This document shows, piece by piece, positions 29,299 to 38,511 of a stretch of 64,000 nucleotides of DNA. A program made the position numbers and the translations under genes. The notes beneath the pieces were generated by a model that was given only the letters and a program-made list of their open reading frames with translations, searched no databases and was not told the origin of the DNA. Position 1 is the first letter of the stretch. Each line of letters starts with the position of its first letter. Origin of the DNA: Brucepastera parasyntrophica (GTDB lineage Bacteria > Spirochaetota > Spirochaetia > Treponematales > Treponemataceae); the NCBI RefSeq assembly GCF_022376835.1, contig NZ_CP084606.1:248001-312000 (forward strand), in the 5' to 3' direction.

Positions 29299-29335
29299 GA
29301 GGCGATTTCAAAATGACAGATTTTGAAATTGGCGC
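29299..29335. repeat. dispersed palindromic repeat, copy B
   Basis: GAGGCGATTTCAAAAT, loop GACAG, ATTTTGAAAT, then TGGCGC. It matches the reverse complement of 6747-6780 with one difference in the first 29 bases. It lies between the divergent lepB-like and smpB genes. Confidence 0.8.
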
Positions 29336-29370
29336 AAGTATGTGGAAAATGGTATCACGAAGGGGTGTCG

Positions 29371-29399
29371 TTGACAAGTACAGATGCGAAATCTATAAT
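29371..29399 (+). promoter_or_regulatory. consensus sigma-70 promoter of smpB
   Basis: TTGACA (29371-29376), 17-base spacer, TATAAT (29394-29399): all twelve consensus bases match with ideal spacing. The predicted start at about 29406 is 4 bases before the smpB ATG. Confidence 0.85.
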
Positions 29400-29409
29400 T
29401 ACAGCAATT

Positions 29410-29874
29410 ATGTCTGGACCAGTAAAAATTATTGCGCAAAACAGAAAAGCCCGGTTCAATTATTCGGTAGAAGAAACGCTTGAGTGCGGAATCGTGCTTG
29501 AGGGAACCGAAGTAAAATCAGTCCGCGCGGGAAATATTTCCTTTCCGGACGCCTTTGCCGAAATACGCGAAGGAGAGGTCTGGCTCAATAATTTTCATAT
29601 AACACCATATGTGTATTCCTCGGTTTTTAACCATAACCCTGACCGCCAGAAAAAACTGCTGCTTCACCGTGACCAGATAAAACGATTGACCCGGAAGGTC
29701 GATGAAAAGGGCTTTACACTGATTCCGCTTGAATTTTACCTGAAAAACGGCAGAATTAAGGTGCTTCTTGGTATCTGCAAAGGTAAAAAGTTGTTTGATA
29801 AGAGGGCTGATATACGCGAAAGGGATATGAAACGTGATATTCAGCGTGAATTCCGCAAGAAAAATGACGGATAA
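29410..29874 (+). CDS. smpB: SsrA-binding protein SmpB
   Basis: 154 residues. SmpB binds tmRNA and rescues stalled ribosomes. The family core is intact: VEETLECGIVLEGTEVKSVR, then FPDAFAEIREGEVWLNNFHI, the conserved NPDRQKKLLLHRDQI and the basic tail KKLFDKRADIRERDMKRDIQ. The ATG at 29410 is the family start; the frame is open upstream but those codons lie in the promoter. No Shine-Dalgarno sequence is present, and the perfect promoter implies a leader of only about 4 bases. tmRNA itself is not in this window. Confidence 0.95.
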   Translation: MSGPVKIIAQNRKARFNYSVEETLECGIVLEGTEVKSVRAGNISFPDAFAEIREGEVWLNNFHITPYVYSSVFNHNPDRQKKLLLHRDQIKRLTRKVDEKGFTLIPLEFYLKNGRIKVLLGICKGKKLFDKRADIRERDMKRDIQREFRKKNDG

Positions 29875-29900
29875 GGTGTTATACTATAAGTAAAGGAATA

Positions 29901-30771
29901 ATGAAGACAAAGAGATTCGGACTGTTTTTTGTATTATTTTTTTCCCACATATGCGCATTTGCGCAAAATGTACCGGTAGTAGCGGTATACGCGCTGCGGT
30001 CAAATGATGTCGGAGAAAATATTACCGCAACTGTAAATGATCTTATTTTCTCTTTTATCAAGGAATTACGGAATTATCAGGCAATTGATATGCGTTCGGA
30101 AGCCTGGCCCCGGACATGCGGGTCCCCGAAGGTGTCGATTATATTTTTTACGGTTCATTAATGAGCAAACCGGAGGGTATCCAGCTCGAAATCGTATTAA
30201 AGGGCGGACCCTATACGGTAACCAGGCTCATTTCGCGCGTTTATGAGAATTCCAACCGTATACTTCTTGAATCCCGGCTCCTTGTACGGGACCTTTTCGA
30301 CCTGTCAATCTCGCTTCCCGACCCCGAACCCGCTTCACAGGTGACGCCTCAGACAGCAGAAACCCCTCCGCCTCCCGATACGCGTGAATTGGTCCCAGTG
30401 ACAAATATCGACTCCCTTGCCGGTTCATGGAGCGGTGAAAATGATGTGGAAAAAATAATGATTCTGCGCGGCGGACGGGGTGTCGTAGTCCTTTCCAGCG
30501 GGTATCCCTGTCCCTTGAGTTTGTCCTTTCAAACAATGAACTTATTGTGCGCCAGAAGGGAGCCTCATCGCCCCGGCAGTTTGTAGACCTTCCCGATCCG
30601 GTCGCAAAGCAGGCCGTAAACATAGCGCCGCCGCTTGAATGGCGCTTTATGATAACCCCGGATCAGAAAGTGCTGGTCGGAAATAAAAGAACAGTTTTAA
30701 TTCATAATGACGGAAAAAATATCCTTTCGATGGAAGGCATCATAGTAGATGAAGTCTGGACACGGAATTAA
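29901..30771 (+). CDS. exported protein of unknown function (two frameshifts)
   Basis: A signal peptide (FGLFFVLFFSHICAFAQ, signal peptidase I type; no proper lipobox) is followed by a beta-rich periplasmic or surface protein. Three frames must be joined: one base is missing near 30110 (TGGCCCC) and one near 30500 (probably GGG to GGGG, giving GVSLSLEFVLSNNELIVRQK). The corrected length is 290 residues. A Pro-rich linker (ETPPPPDTREL) separates two parts; the second (LAGSWSGENDVEKIMILRGG) looks like a small beta-barrel or lipocalin-like repeat, but I cannot name a family. It is 26 bases after smpB. Confidence 0.65.
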
Positions 30772-30777
30772 CCGCTG

Positions 30778-31344
30778 CTATTCAAGATATTCACCGGGAA
30801 CAGTCACATCTCCCTGCCTTAAAATGCGGTATTTTTCTCCGGTTATATCAACTATGGTTGAAGCCGCGGGAAACCGGTAGTCCCCATCATCGACAATCAG
30901 GTCGGCAACATCACTGAATTCCGCAATAATCTCCCCGATCGCGTGCAGCGGGCTTTCACCTGAGCGGTTCACGCTTGTCGAATATATGGGCGTCCCTGTT
31001 TTTTCAATAACTTCCCTGAGCCAGGCGCAGTCCGGACAGCGGAAGGCAGTTGTTCCGCCTGTTTTATTGCGGATTATCAGCGTCAGGGCCGCAGGCCACA
31101 TATTCAGCAGACCGGCTGGAATTATGTTATCGGTATAATGAAAAATATCTTCCGGATGCGCAAGCAGCTGTATGAACGGCTTGCCCTCATCCCTCCCCTT
31201 CGCGGCGATAATAAGCTGCTCGGAACCGGGGACTGTCCCGGAAAACCCGTACATTGTGTCTGCGGGAAGAATAACAAGCTTGCCTGCTTTTAAAAAAGCG
31301 GCGGCGGTTTCAGCGGAATCAGATGAGTTCTTCAAGATTATCAT
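30778..31344 (-). CDS. Sua5/YrdC/TsaC-type threonylcarbamoyl-AMP synthase
   Basis: Makes threonylcarbamoyl-AMP for t6A37 of ANN-decoding tRNAs. The YrdC domain is clear: AAFLKAGKLVILPADTMYGF, KGRDEGKPFIQLLAHPED, WPAALTLIIR, YSTSVNRSGESP and STIVDITGEKYRILRQG. About 188 residues from the ATG at 31344. As sequenced the frame continues upstream into the DivIC-like protein (to 31788), but one extra A in a nearby A7 would end that protein at 31319, just past this ATG. I therefore treat it as a separate gene, coupled by overlap; no ribosome binding site is seen before the ATG. Confidence 0.8.
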   Translation of the reverse strand: MIILKNSSDSAETAAAFLKAGKLVILPADTMYGFSGTVPGSEQLIIAAKGRDEGKPFIQLLAHPEDIFHYTDNIIPAGLLNMWPAALTLIIRNKTGGTTAFRCPDCAWLREVIEKTGTPIYSTSVNRSGESPLHAIGEIIAEFSDVADLIVDDGDYRFPAASTIVDITGEKYRILRQGDVTVPGEYLE

Positions 31345-31779
31345 ATTTTTTGTGCTTTTTTTCAGATTGACTGTTATGCATATAAAAAATACCAAAAGTC
31401 CCGAAATAATCCCGAACAATTTGCAAATCCATTCAGGCACATATTCAGGCTTTGCCGTAATAATAGGCTCGCCCGCATATACTTTCCGGTCAATCCCTCC
31501 GGAAAAACCGGCAAGCTTTATAAGATATTCGTCTTCGGCAACATATCCGAGTTCATGGGCATATACACTTATAGTGTCGAGATCAGCAGTCAGATTTCTG
31601 AATTTAATATCAAGATCAGTATTTATTGTATACAGATAATCAAGATGCTGCTCCAGCCGGTCTTTTTCCTGGGAAAGCTGCTCCATAGCCCAAATTCCCC
31701 GCGGACCGAAACAGACACTCATTACACAGTATATAAGCGTACCCGCAAAAACAGGCAGCACAATTTTAAGCCACTTCAT
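31319..31779 (-). CDS. DivIC/FtsB-like membrane protein
   Basis: About 150 residues: an N-terminal membrane segment (LKIVLPVFAGTLIYCVMSV), a short coiled coil (EQLSQEKDRLEQHLDYLYTI), a small extracytoplasmic domain and a second hydrophobic segment (LFGIISGLLVFFICITV). The first part resembles the FtsB/DivIC septum-initiator family, which bridges FtsL and FtsQ; the second segment is unusual. The C-terminus given assumes A8 instead of A7 near 31370, yielding KKKHKKYDNLEELI and a stop at 31321-31319. As written, the frame is fused to the Sua5 domain. The start is either the ATG at 31779 or a TTG at 31788. Confidence 0.6.
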
Positions 31780-31913
31780 ACCCTTCAAGATACGGCAAAA
31801 AACTGCAAAATCTTGAATTTTATTGACAGGAGAACGGGTCTGATATTAAAGTTAATAATAAAGAAAAAAATGCCGATAAACTAGTGAATAATTATAATCT
31901 CGGGGAGCAGCTA

Positions 31914-34900
31914 ATGACATCCGATTATGAGAATAATGATATAAATGATGACTCTTTTGATAATGACTTGTCTGATATAACAGAAACACTTGATATGTAT
32001 GGAGTATGGGTCAAGAGCGGTCCCCGTGATGTGGATGAGGATATTACAGACCCGGCTGGGATCCCGATTGATACCGGTTTGTCCGATTCCGACTTTTCCG
32101 AGCTTCCCGACTTTGATGACTCTTTTGACACGTCCGAAACTGAAAACGGTATGGCATCCGCTGAAACAGCTGTTCCGCCGGAAGAAAATGAACTTCCGGA
32201 AACTGCGCCGGATTCTGTCAGTGACAGCGCCGATTTTGAATTTGATGATTCCGCAGATATGGCTGAAACAATCAGTTTTGATGATTCCATAATAGACAGT
32301 ACCGAAACAATCAATATTGAAGAACCGGCTGAATCCGGGCAGGACTTTACGGAAGCCCTGCATACAGATGATTTTTCCGAAATTCAGGCCGATGATGATG
32401 ATGTATTTCCCTCCCCCGAAACCGAACCTGAAGTTTTGTCTGAAAACCTGAGTTCCGGACATTCCGATACCGAATATGCCAGCGGAAATATAGCGGAAGA
32501 TACCATTGATGAAAAAACCCTGATCAGCAATGAATCCCTCGATGATATTACCCTTGATGAAATTGTCCTTGATGATTTCAGCGATGAAGTAAACAGTGTT
32601 GAGGAAACCGTTCTGGAAACTGCAGACACTGCTCTGAATGAAGACAAAGATGCCGAAGAAGCCTTTGATTTTGATATAGATGATACCGCCGGCGAGTTCG
32701 AGTTGCCGGATATTGTCGAATCAGATGAAATTACGGAAGAAATCACCATTCCGGTGGCCTCGGAAACCGAAACCGTTTCCGGAACGGATACAGATATCAC
32801 GGAGGAGATATCCCTTGATAATATAGGCGAACCCGAAGAAACCGAGGAAGAAAGCACTGCCCCGGCTTTTACGGAAGCCGAGTCCATTTCAGATGCGGAT
32901 ATAACAGAAGAAATATCCTTTGATGATATAAATGAAACTTCAGACGATACTATTGCGGCATCCTCAGAATCCGGTACCGTTTCAGATATGGATACCGCTG
33001 ATATCACTGAAGAAATATCTTTTGACGATATAGCCGGTATCAGCAGCCCGGCAGCGGACTCATCAGCCGGCGGAGAAACTGAAGAACTGAGTCTGGATGA
33101 CTTTCTGGATGATTTTAATGCGGACGGCGCTTCTTCCGGCGGCGGCGATGACCTTGATCTTGATGATTTTATCGACGCGTTTAATGATTCGGGCGGCATA
33201 ACTGTTGACGACCAAAATGATAAACTTTTCTCGGACAGTGAACCGGTCGATCTTGAACTCGAATTTGATGAGGACTTCATTGCAGAAAAACACGGAACAG
33301 AGGAATCAGTTGACACCCTTATGTCAGTTGCCGAGGATGACTTCTTTGACCTGAGCGAAATTCCTGACATGGCCGAGGAACCAAAGGCAGACGGAAAAGC
33401 TCCGGCGGCTTCCGCCGAGGTCGGAATTTCCGAAGATGTAACCGAATTCGATGATCTGCTTGATCTTCTTGACGAAACAAATGCTCCTGCGGCTACTTTG
33501 AAAGGCCAAAGCGCCGAAAAACAGGAACACAATTACGATCTTAATGTTACTGAAGAAGATAAACTCAGCTCAGTATCATCCGCAGTAAGTGAAAGCTCGG
33601 ATGAAGATATTTCCGTTCCGCTTTTTGATTCAAAAACGACCGGATATGTCCAGTCAACAAAAAAAGCTGATAATACTGTATCGGTCGTTAACAGTGACTT
33701 TGCTTCGGAACTGAACAGTCTTCTGGAAATAGTGGAAGACACCCCTGCTCCCGAAGGAAAAAAACAGCCGGAAAATACCGGGGAAACAAACCCGGACAGT
33801 GAGACAGATGAAACCTCAATTTCAGAAGAACAGGACAATGAGGCTGTGGAAGCTGCCCCGCAAACCGAGCCTGAGGAAGATGAACCCATAGAAATTGACA
33901 ATACGTTTGCAGATGATACAGTTGAAGATATTGTCTCTCCGGATGAAATAAACGGAGAGCCTGAAGCGGAAACGGAAGATAATACGGAAGCATGGACAGA
34001 TGAGACGCCCGTAGTTTCTGAAACAGTCATTGATGAATTTGACGACGAAATCACCCCGGTTCCGGAACTTCATTCTGAAATTGAAGAACCCGGATCCAGT
34101 GACACTGAAGTACATGATGAGAGTGCTTCCATACCTGAAGAAACAACAGGAAATTCCGAAGAATTTCATAACATTGAAATAAAAGATGAGGACATTGAAA
34201 TGCTTCCCGATTTTGAAAAAGTAGAAAATGATGATTTGAATTCCTTTATTCCGGACCAAAACGAACCGGAAACATCTTTTGAAAGCAGTATCATTGAAGA
34301 AGAAAGTCTGCCTGATGATACAATTTCTGAAGATAATACGGTTTTTGATGATTTCAGCGGAGAAGTAAACAGTATTGATGAAACAGACATTGGCGCGGGT
34401 GAGGAAATTAAACTTGCGGACGATGATGACTTTGAAATGCCGGATTTCACAAAATCCTACGGGGAGGAAGATGACATTATTCCTCTTCCTGATTTTGATG
34501 ACGAACCTGTTGATACCGGTACTCTTTCGGGACAGACGGCCTTTACGGAAACAGGCGTAGCGCTTAAAGACGGAACCGGCCGGGTCCGCGAACCAGGAGC
34601 ATTGTCGGCAGAACCCTTGCCAAAAATGGAAGAAACGGAAAACAAAACCGAGGAAAAACTTGCTATTCCGGAAATTACCGATTATAATGAACAAACTGAA
34701 TCCCGACAGGACAATTCAGACACGGAGGAGCATGTGTCTCTTGATTTTGATGATATTGGCGCTTTAGAAAGGGACTTGCATGATGATATGCCGGAAGAAG
34801 AGGAAACAATGACATCAAATGATAAATCAACCGAGCTGTTAATGGTAATTGCGGAAGAGCTTTCTTCAATTAAAAAGGAAATATCCACATTAAAAACGGA

Positions 34901-36095
34901 ACTTGCCAACCAAAGACCGGCGCCTCTTGCCGAACCATGTGATCCTGATCAGGGAATTGCAGAAAATGGTGAAAGTTCCGGCTTTTTCAGTGATGATGAT
35001 TCTGATGAAACAATTGCCCTAACCGGTGATGAACTGAATAATATTCTTATTACTGCAGACTTTACTGAAGAAAAAAATGACAGCGCGGAAGCAGAAACCC
35101 CGGATGAAAGCCAGACTATTGTTTCCGAATCTGCTCCGTCTGAAGAAAATGAACCGGACCTGCAGACTAACCTTCTGGACGATACCTTTGCCGAAACTGA
35201 CCTGCTGGCAGGAGAATCCGGACCCGAGGAAGGCGACCCGTCTTTTGAAGAAAATGAATTCCTTCTAGCGGAACCTGAAGATAATGATTCGGAAGGTTCA
35301 ATTCCCATGGAAGAAGCTGATCTCGAGACAATCGATTTTGCTGATGAAGAACTTGAAGAACCCGTGCTGGATGATTTTAATCTTGATATACCCGATATTC
35401 AGACCGAGGCTGAAGCTGACAACGAAGCCACAGATGATGATCTGGATGAGTTAGACAAGATAAATGATATTTCCGATATAACCTTTGATTTCGGGAATTT
35501 GGAGCTGGAAGATGACGGTGAAACTTCTGTAACTGAAACCCATGAAGCCAAAGAAAGCCTTCCGGATGATCCGGCCGGCGAAGAATTGCTTGAGTCTCCG
35601 GAAATGATGGAAGAAGAAATTGTACTTCCCGCAGAGACTGATATGCCGGCGGATGCCGTAACCGAAACCCAGGAAGCTGAGGAAAGTATCCCGGCTGATT
35701 TGTCCGGGGAAGAATCTCCGGAAACGGACATTGTACCCTCTGTTGATGCAGTGATGGAAATTCCGGATATGCCAGTATCGGAAGACTCAATTGATATCCT
35801 GTCTGTCCCTGCAGAACAGGCCGGTGAACAGATAGAAGAAACGGTACCGGCAGAACCTCCGGAAATTGTCCCGGAGGACGCTGAGACGGAATCCGAAAAG
35901 ACCCTCGTATCAGATGATTCCGCTCCTTCCGGGGTTGCAAGCCTTCCGGGCGAGCTGAAAGATGAAATAAAATCGGTTTTGTCCTACATGGACCAGCTTC
36001 TTGAAAGTCTGCCTGAAGAAAAAATTGAGGAATTCGCACGCTCGGAACACTTTGAAGTGTACAAGAAGCTTTTTGATGAACTTGGTATTTCCTGA
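31914..36095 (+). CDS. giant acidic, repeat-containing disordered protein
   Basis: About 1393 residues dominated by Asp, Glu, Ser and Thr, with no signal peptide or membrane segment. Degenerate repeats such as DITEEISFDDI and DDFLDDFNADG recur, mostly in the first third. One short coiled coil (LLMVIAEELSSIKKEISTLK) lies near residue 975, and a folded helical C-terminus (PGELKDEIKSVLSYMDQLL ... EHFEVYKKLFDELGIS) ends it. The start at 31914 is preferred over a GTG at 31884 because GGGGAG is 7 bases upstream. It heads a five-gene operon; the folded ends suggest a cytoplasmic tether or scaffold, which is inference. No family recognised. Confidence 0.8.
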   Translation: MTSDYENNDINDDSFDNDLSDITETLDMYGVWVKSGPRDVDEDITDPAGIPIDTGLSDSDFSELPDFDDSFDTSETENGMASAETAVPPEENELPETAPDSVSDSADFEFDDSADMAETISFDDSIIDSTETINIEEPAESGQDFTEALHTDDFSEIQADDDDVFPSPETEPEVLSENLSSGHSDTEYASGNIAEDTIDEKTLISNESLDDITLDEIVLDDFSDEVNSVEETVLETADTALNEDKDAEEAFDFDIDDTAGEFELPDIVESDEITEEITIPVASETETVSGTDTDITEEISLDNIGEPEETEEESTAPAFTEAESISDADITEEISFDDINETSDDTIAASSESGTVSDMDTADITEEISFDDIAGISSPAADSSAGGETEELSLDDFLDDFNADGASSGGGDDLDLDDFIDAFNDSGGITVDDQNDKLFSDSEPVDLELEFDEDFIAEKHGTEESVDTLMSVAEDDFFDLSEIPDMAEEPKADGKAPAASAEVGISEDVTEFDDLLDLLDETNAPAATLKGQSAEKQEHNYDLNVTEEDKLSSVSSAVSESSDEDISVPLFDSKTTGYVQSTKKADNTVSVVNSDFASELNSLLEIVEDTPAPEGKKQPENTGETNPDSETDETSISEEQDNEAVEAAPQTEPEEDEPIEIDNTFADDTVEDIVSPDEINGEPEAETEDNTEAWTDETPVVSETVIDEFDDEITPVPELHSEIEEPGSSDTEVHDESASIPEETTGNSEEFHNIEIKDEDIEMLPDFEKVENDDLNSFIPDQNEPETSFESSIIEEESLPDDTISEDNTVFDDFSGEVNSIDETDIGAGEEIKLADDDDFEMPDFTKSYGEEDDIIPLPDFDDEPVDTGTLSGQTAFTETGVALKDGTGRVREPGALSAEPLPKMEETENKTEEKLAIPEITDYNEQTESRQDNSDTEEHVSLDFDDIGALERDLHDDMPEEEETMTSNDKSTELLMVIAEELSSIKKEISTLKTELANQRPAPLAEPCDPDQGIAENGESSGFFSDDDSDETIALTGDELNNILITADFTEEKNDSAEAETPDESQTIVSESAPSEENEPDLQTNLLDDTFAETDLLAGESGPEEGDPSFEENEFLLAEPEDNDSEGSIPMEEADLETIDFADEELEEPVLDDFNLDIPDIQTEAEADNEATDDDLDELDKINDISDITFDFGNLELEDDGETSVTETHEAKESLPDDPAGEELLESPEMMEEEIVLPAETDMPADAVTETQEAEESIPADLSGEESPETDIVPSVDAVMEIPDMPVSEDSIDILSVPAEQAGEQIEETVPAEPPEIVPEDAETESEKTLVSDDSAPSGVASLPGELKDEIKSVLSYMDQLLESLPEEKIEEFARSEHFEVYKKLFDELGIS

Positions 36096-36097
36096 GT

Positions 36098-37034
36098 ATG
36101 GGTTTGATTGATAAGGCTTTTTTGGCAGCAAAAAAGCCGGAACCCGTTTCTGAAAAAAAAACGGGCTGCTGTACAGGATTGTTTCCGCCTCCTATTATGA
36201 CAGGGTGCTTGATCTTTTCCGCTTATGTCTTAAAAATATGTGTCTGGAAAGAGGGACATTATTTTTTTCAGACGCCGGAAATACGCTTGTCCCGGTTATA
36301 TCGGAAGGTTTTGACTTAACTACTTTCAGACGGTTTGTTCCAGTGCAGGATGATTTCACGGAATTGCTGGACAAACCGGACGCCCTGTATTCCTTTGAGA
36401 ATGAAAATCTTTCACAGTTTGGTGTTTTTTTTCTACGCGGGAAAGAAACAGTCTCAAAGGTCTGTATGTATACCCGTTTATGATCGGTTCATATTCCGGT
36501 TATCTTGTATTCGCTGATTCACTTCTGGATAAAAACAGAGAAAAAAAAATTACTGTTCAGAGTTCTGAATTTGCGGATTTGCTGCGTCTATTGCATAATC
36601 CTGAAACCTCACAGCTCATCCCCGACCCTCCTGCTGTATTCAAAAAAGCTGATGCAGTACGGTGGTCGCAGGTAAACAATGAGCTGTCAGGCGGAAAACA
36701 AGCTGTGCTTGTTACCGTTTCATTTTCATCACTTTTTTTTGCGCATGATAAAATACAGATGGAACCGGAAAAGCTCATAATATATGAGGCAATTGTCCGG
36801 CGGATTGCCCGCAGGCTGGGACCGGCTAATATACTCACAGCTGACCGGAACGGGACTCTTCATATTGCGATTTTCAGCACTCTCGATACTGATATCAATT
36901 TGTATTTTGAATCAATAATTTCATCTCTGACAAAACTGTACGGCGATTACCGCATCTCTCACATTGATATACAGAAAATAAAAACTGCTTCAACTGCAGC
37001 AGAAGTGATGGTTTTTTTAGATGGGGACTTCTGA
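36098..37034 (+). CDS. unknown cytoplasmic protein (two frameshifts)
   Basis: Three frames join if A9 near 36153-36161 is read as A10 (EKKNGLLYRIVSASYYDRVL) and one A is added near 36458 (SKGLYVYPFMIGSYSGYLVF). The corrected protein is 312 residues, starting MGLIDKAFLAAKKPEP. It ends with a mixed alpha/beta region (PANILTADRNGTLHIAIFST) that could be a remnant of a nucleotide-cyclase-like or GAF/PAS-like fold; I cannot assign a family. It starts 2 bases after the acidic gene and overlaps the first DUF115 gene by 14 bases, so it is part of that operon. Confidence 0.65.
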
Positions 37035-38511
37035 TCTTCCCCGCCGGCTTCATTCAAAATATAATCCGCAAAAAGAAGCCTCCAGATATATTGAATCACT
37101 GGATATTTCTTTCAAGCCCAGATTTGTTGTCGTTACTGAACCCGGCGAGTCTTTTCTTGCGTCCGTCATTCGCAGTGTTTATCCTGATTCAAAAATAATT
37201 GCAATCCGTTACCAGGATGAGTATTTTGAAGAATCAGACAACTTGTGGGACGCAGTCTGGAGACCGCTTTCGGGAGGAGATGTCGGAACTTTTCTTTTTA
37301 ACTTGATACCGGATGAGCTGATCCCTCTTACCCTGTTTTTGCCATGGAAACCCTCTGATACATTCTGGCCTGAAAAAGCTGAAATGGTATGGCATAGTAT
37401 TGCCTCATTGTTCCGCCTGCAAAAGAGTATCATGTATACCAGAACACATTTCGGGAAAAGATGGTTTTCAAATATGATTGCGAATAGTCTGTCATTCCGG
37501 ACTATTCTGCAGCCGGTATATACCCGCAAACCGGTTTTACTCGCCGCGGCGGGACCTTCACTGGAAAAAATTCTTCCGACGGATAGGGAATTGAGAGAAA
37601 ATATATTTTTATGCGCTGTTTCATCGGCGGTGTCCTGTCTTGCCGCGCATAATTGTGTTCCCGATCTCTGTATTGCAACCGACGGCGGGTATTGGGCAAA
37701 AATGCTTTTCCAAAATCTGGCAGAAACGGTCCCGGTAGCAATTCCCATGGATGCCGCCGTTCCGTCAGGCTTATGTGACAGAAATCCTATACTTCCGCTT
37801 AGTTACGGAAGTCACCTTGAAAGCAAACTTTTTGACCTTTGTGGTATTACACCTGAAAAGGCAGTCAGAAACGGTTCAGTCGCGGGAACGGCGGCGCTCT
37901 ACGCTCTTTCGCATACCTGTTCAAATGTATACGCTGCGGGGCTTGATCTCTCCGTTTCAGATTCATTTTCTCACGCTCGTCCTCATCCTTCCGATGTTCT
38001 GTATGAAACCACTTCTGACAGATTTTCTCCGCTCCAGACAAAATTGACTGGTGATAATTTTCAGAATCTTTCTCTCGGAATGTACGCCGACTGGTTTTCA
38101 TCACGAAAGCAGGATTTTAAAGAGCGATTTTTCCGCCTGAACCCGTCCGGGACAGTTTTGCGGGGTATTCAGTCTGCGACAACCGGCGATATTCCCCATA
38201 TGGCAGATAAAACGGAAAAGGATAAAAGTCTGACATTCCAGTCTATATTGTCCGAACCGGAACGGAAGGAAAAAATTGCCGGCTGGTTATCCGGCCTTTG
38301 CGATTCCCTTGAGTCTGAAACAGACGCTATTTTTCATGAACCTGTTTTTCCGGAAATCTTTCAATTGGTGTCCTATACCGATTATATACAGCTCCTGAAA
38401 AAAGAGCGGGAACCGACAGGCGCCGCCGAATATACGGTACTATATGCTTCACTGGCAAAAAAAACCGTTTCTTTTTTACGGAAACTTAAAGAAAGGACCG
38501 GATATAAATGA
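37021..38511 (+). CDS. DUF115 (Maf/MptE-like) protein, paralogue 1
   Basis: 496 residues. The central domain has the DUF115 signature VLLAAAGPSLEKILP (about residues 176-190), then CVPDLCIATDGGYW and later NGSVAGTAALYALSH and VYAAGLDLSV. DUF115 includes the Maf motility-associated factors that attach nonulosonic acids to flagellin in some bacteria, and archaeal 6-hydroxymethylpterin diphosphokinase (MptE). Treponemal flagellins are known to be glycosylated, so a Maf-like role is a reasonable hypothesis, not shown here. The next gene is a diverged copy and overlaps by 4 bases. Confidence 0.75.
   Translation: MGTSDLPRRLHSKYNPQKEASRYIESLDISFKPRFVVVTEPGESFLASVIRSVYPDSKIIAIRYQDEYFEESDNLWDAVWRPLSGGDVGTFLFNLIPDELIPLTLFLPWKPSDTFWPEKAEMVWHSIASLFRLQKSIMYTRTHFGKRWFSNMIANSLSFRTILQPVYTRKPVLLAAAGPSLEKILPTDRELRENIFLCAVSSAVSCLAAHNCVPDLCIATDGGYWAKMLFQNLAETVPVAIPMDAAVPSGLCDRNPILPLSYGSHLESKLFDLCGITPEKAVRNGSVAGTAALYALSHTCSNVYAAGLDLSVSDSFSHARPHPSDVLYETTSDRFSPLQTKLTGDNFQNLSLGMYADWFSSRKQDFKERFFRLNPSGTVLRGIQSATTGDIPHMADKTEKDKSLTFQSILSEPERKEKIAGWLSGLCDSLESETDAIFHEPVFPEIFQLVSYTDYIQLLKKEREPTGAAEYTVLYASLAKKTVSFLRKLKERTGYK

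Noticed and set aside
32384-33532. A 382-codon Ser-rich frame on the minus strand inside the acidic gene
   Set aside because: It is the complement of Asp/Glu codons (GAT, GAA, GAC), which reads as Ser and Phe. It has no ribosome binding site, and similar shadow frames occur along the whole acidic gene.
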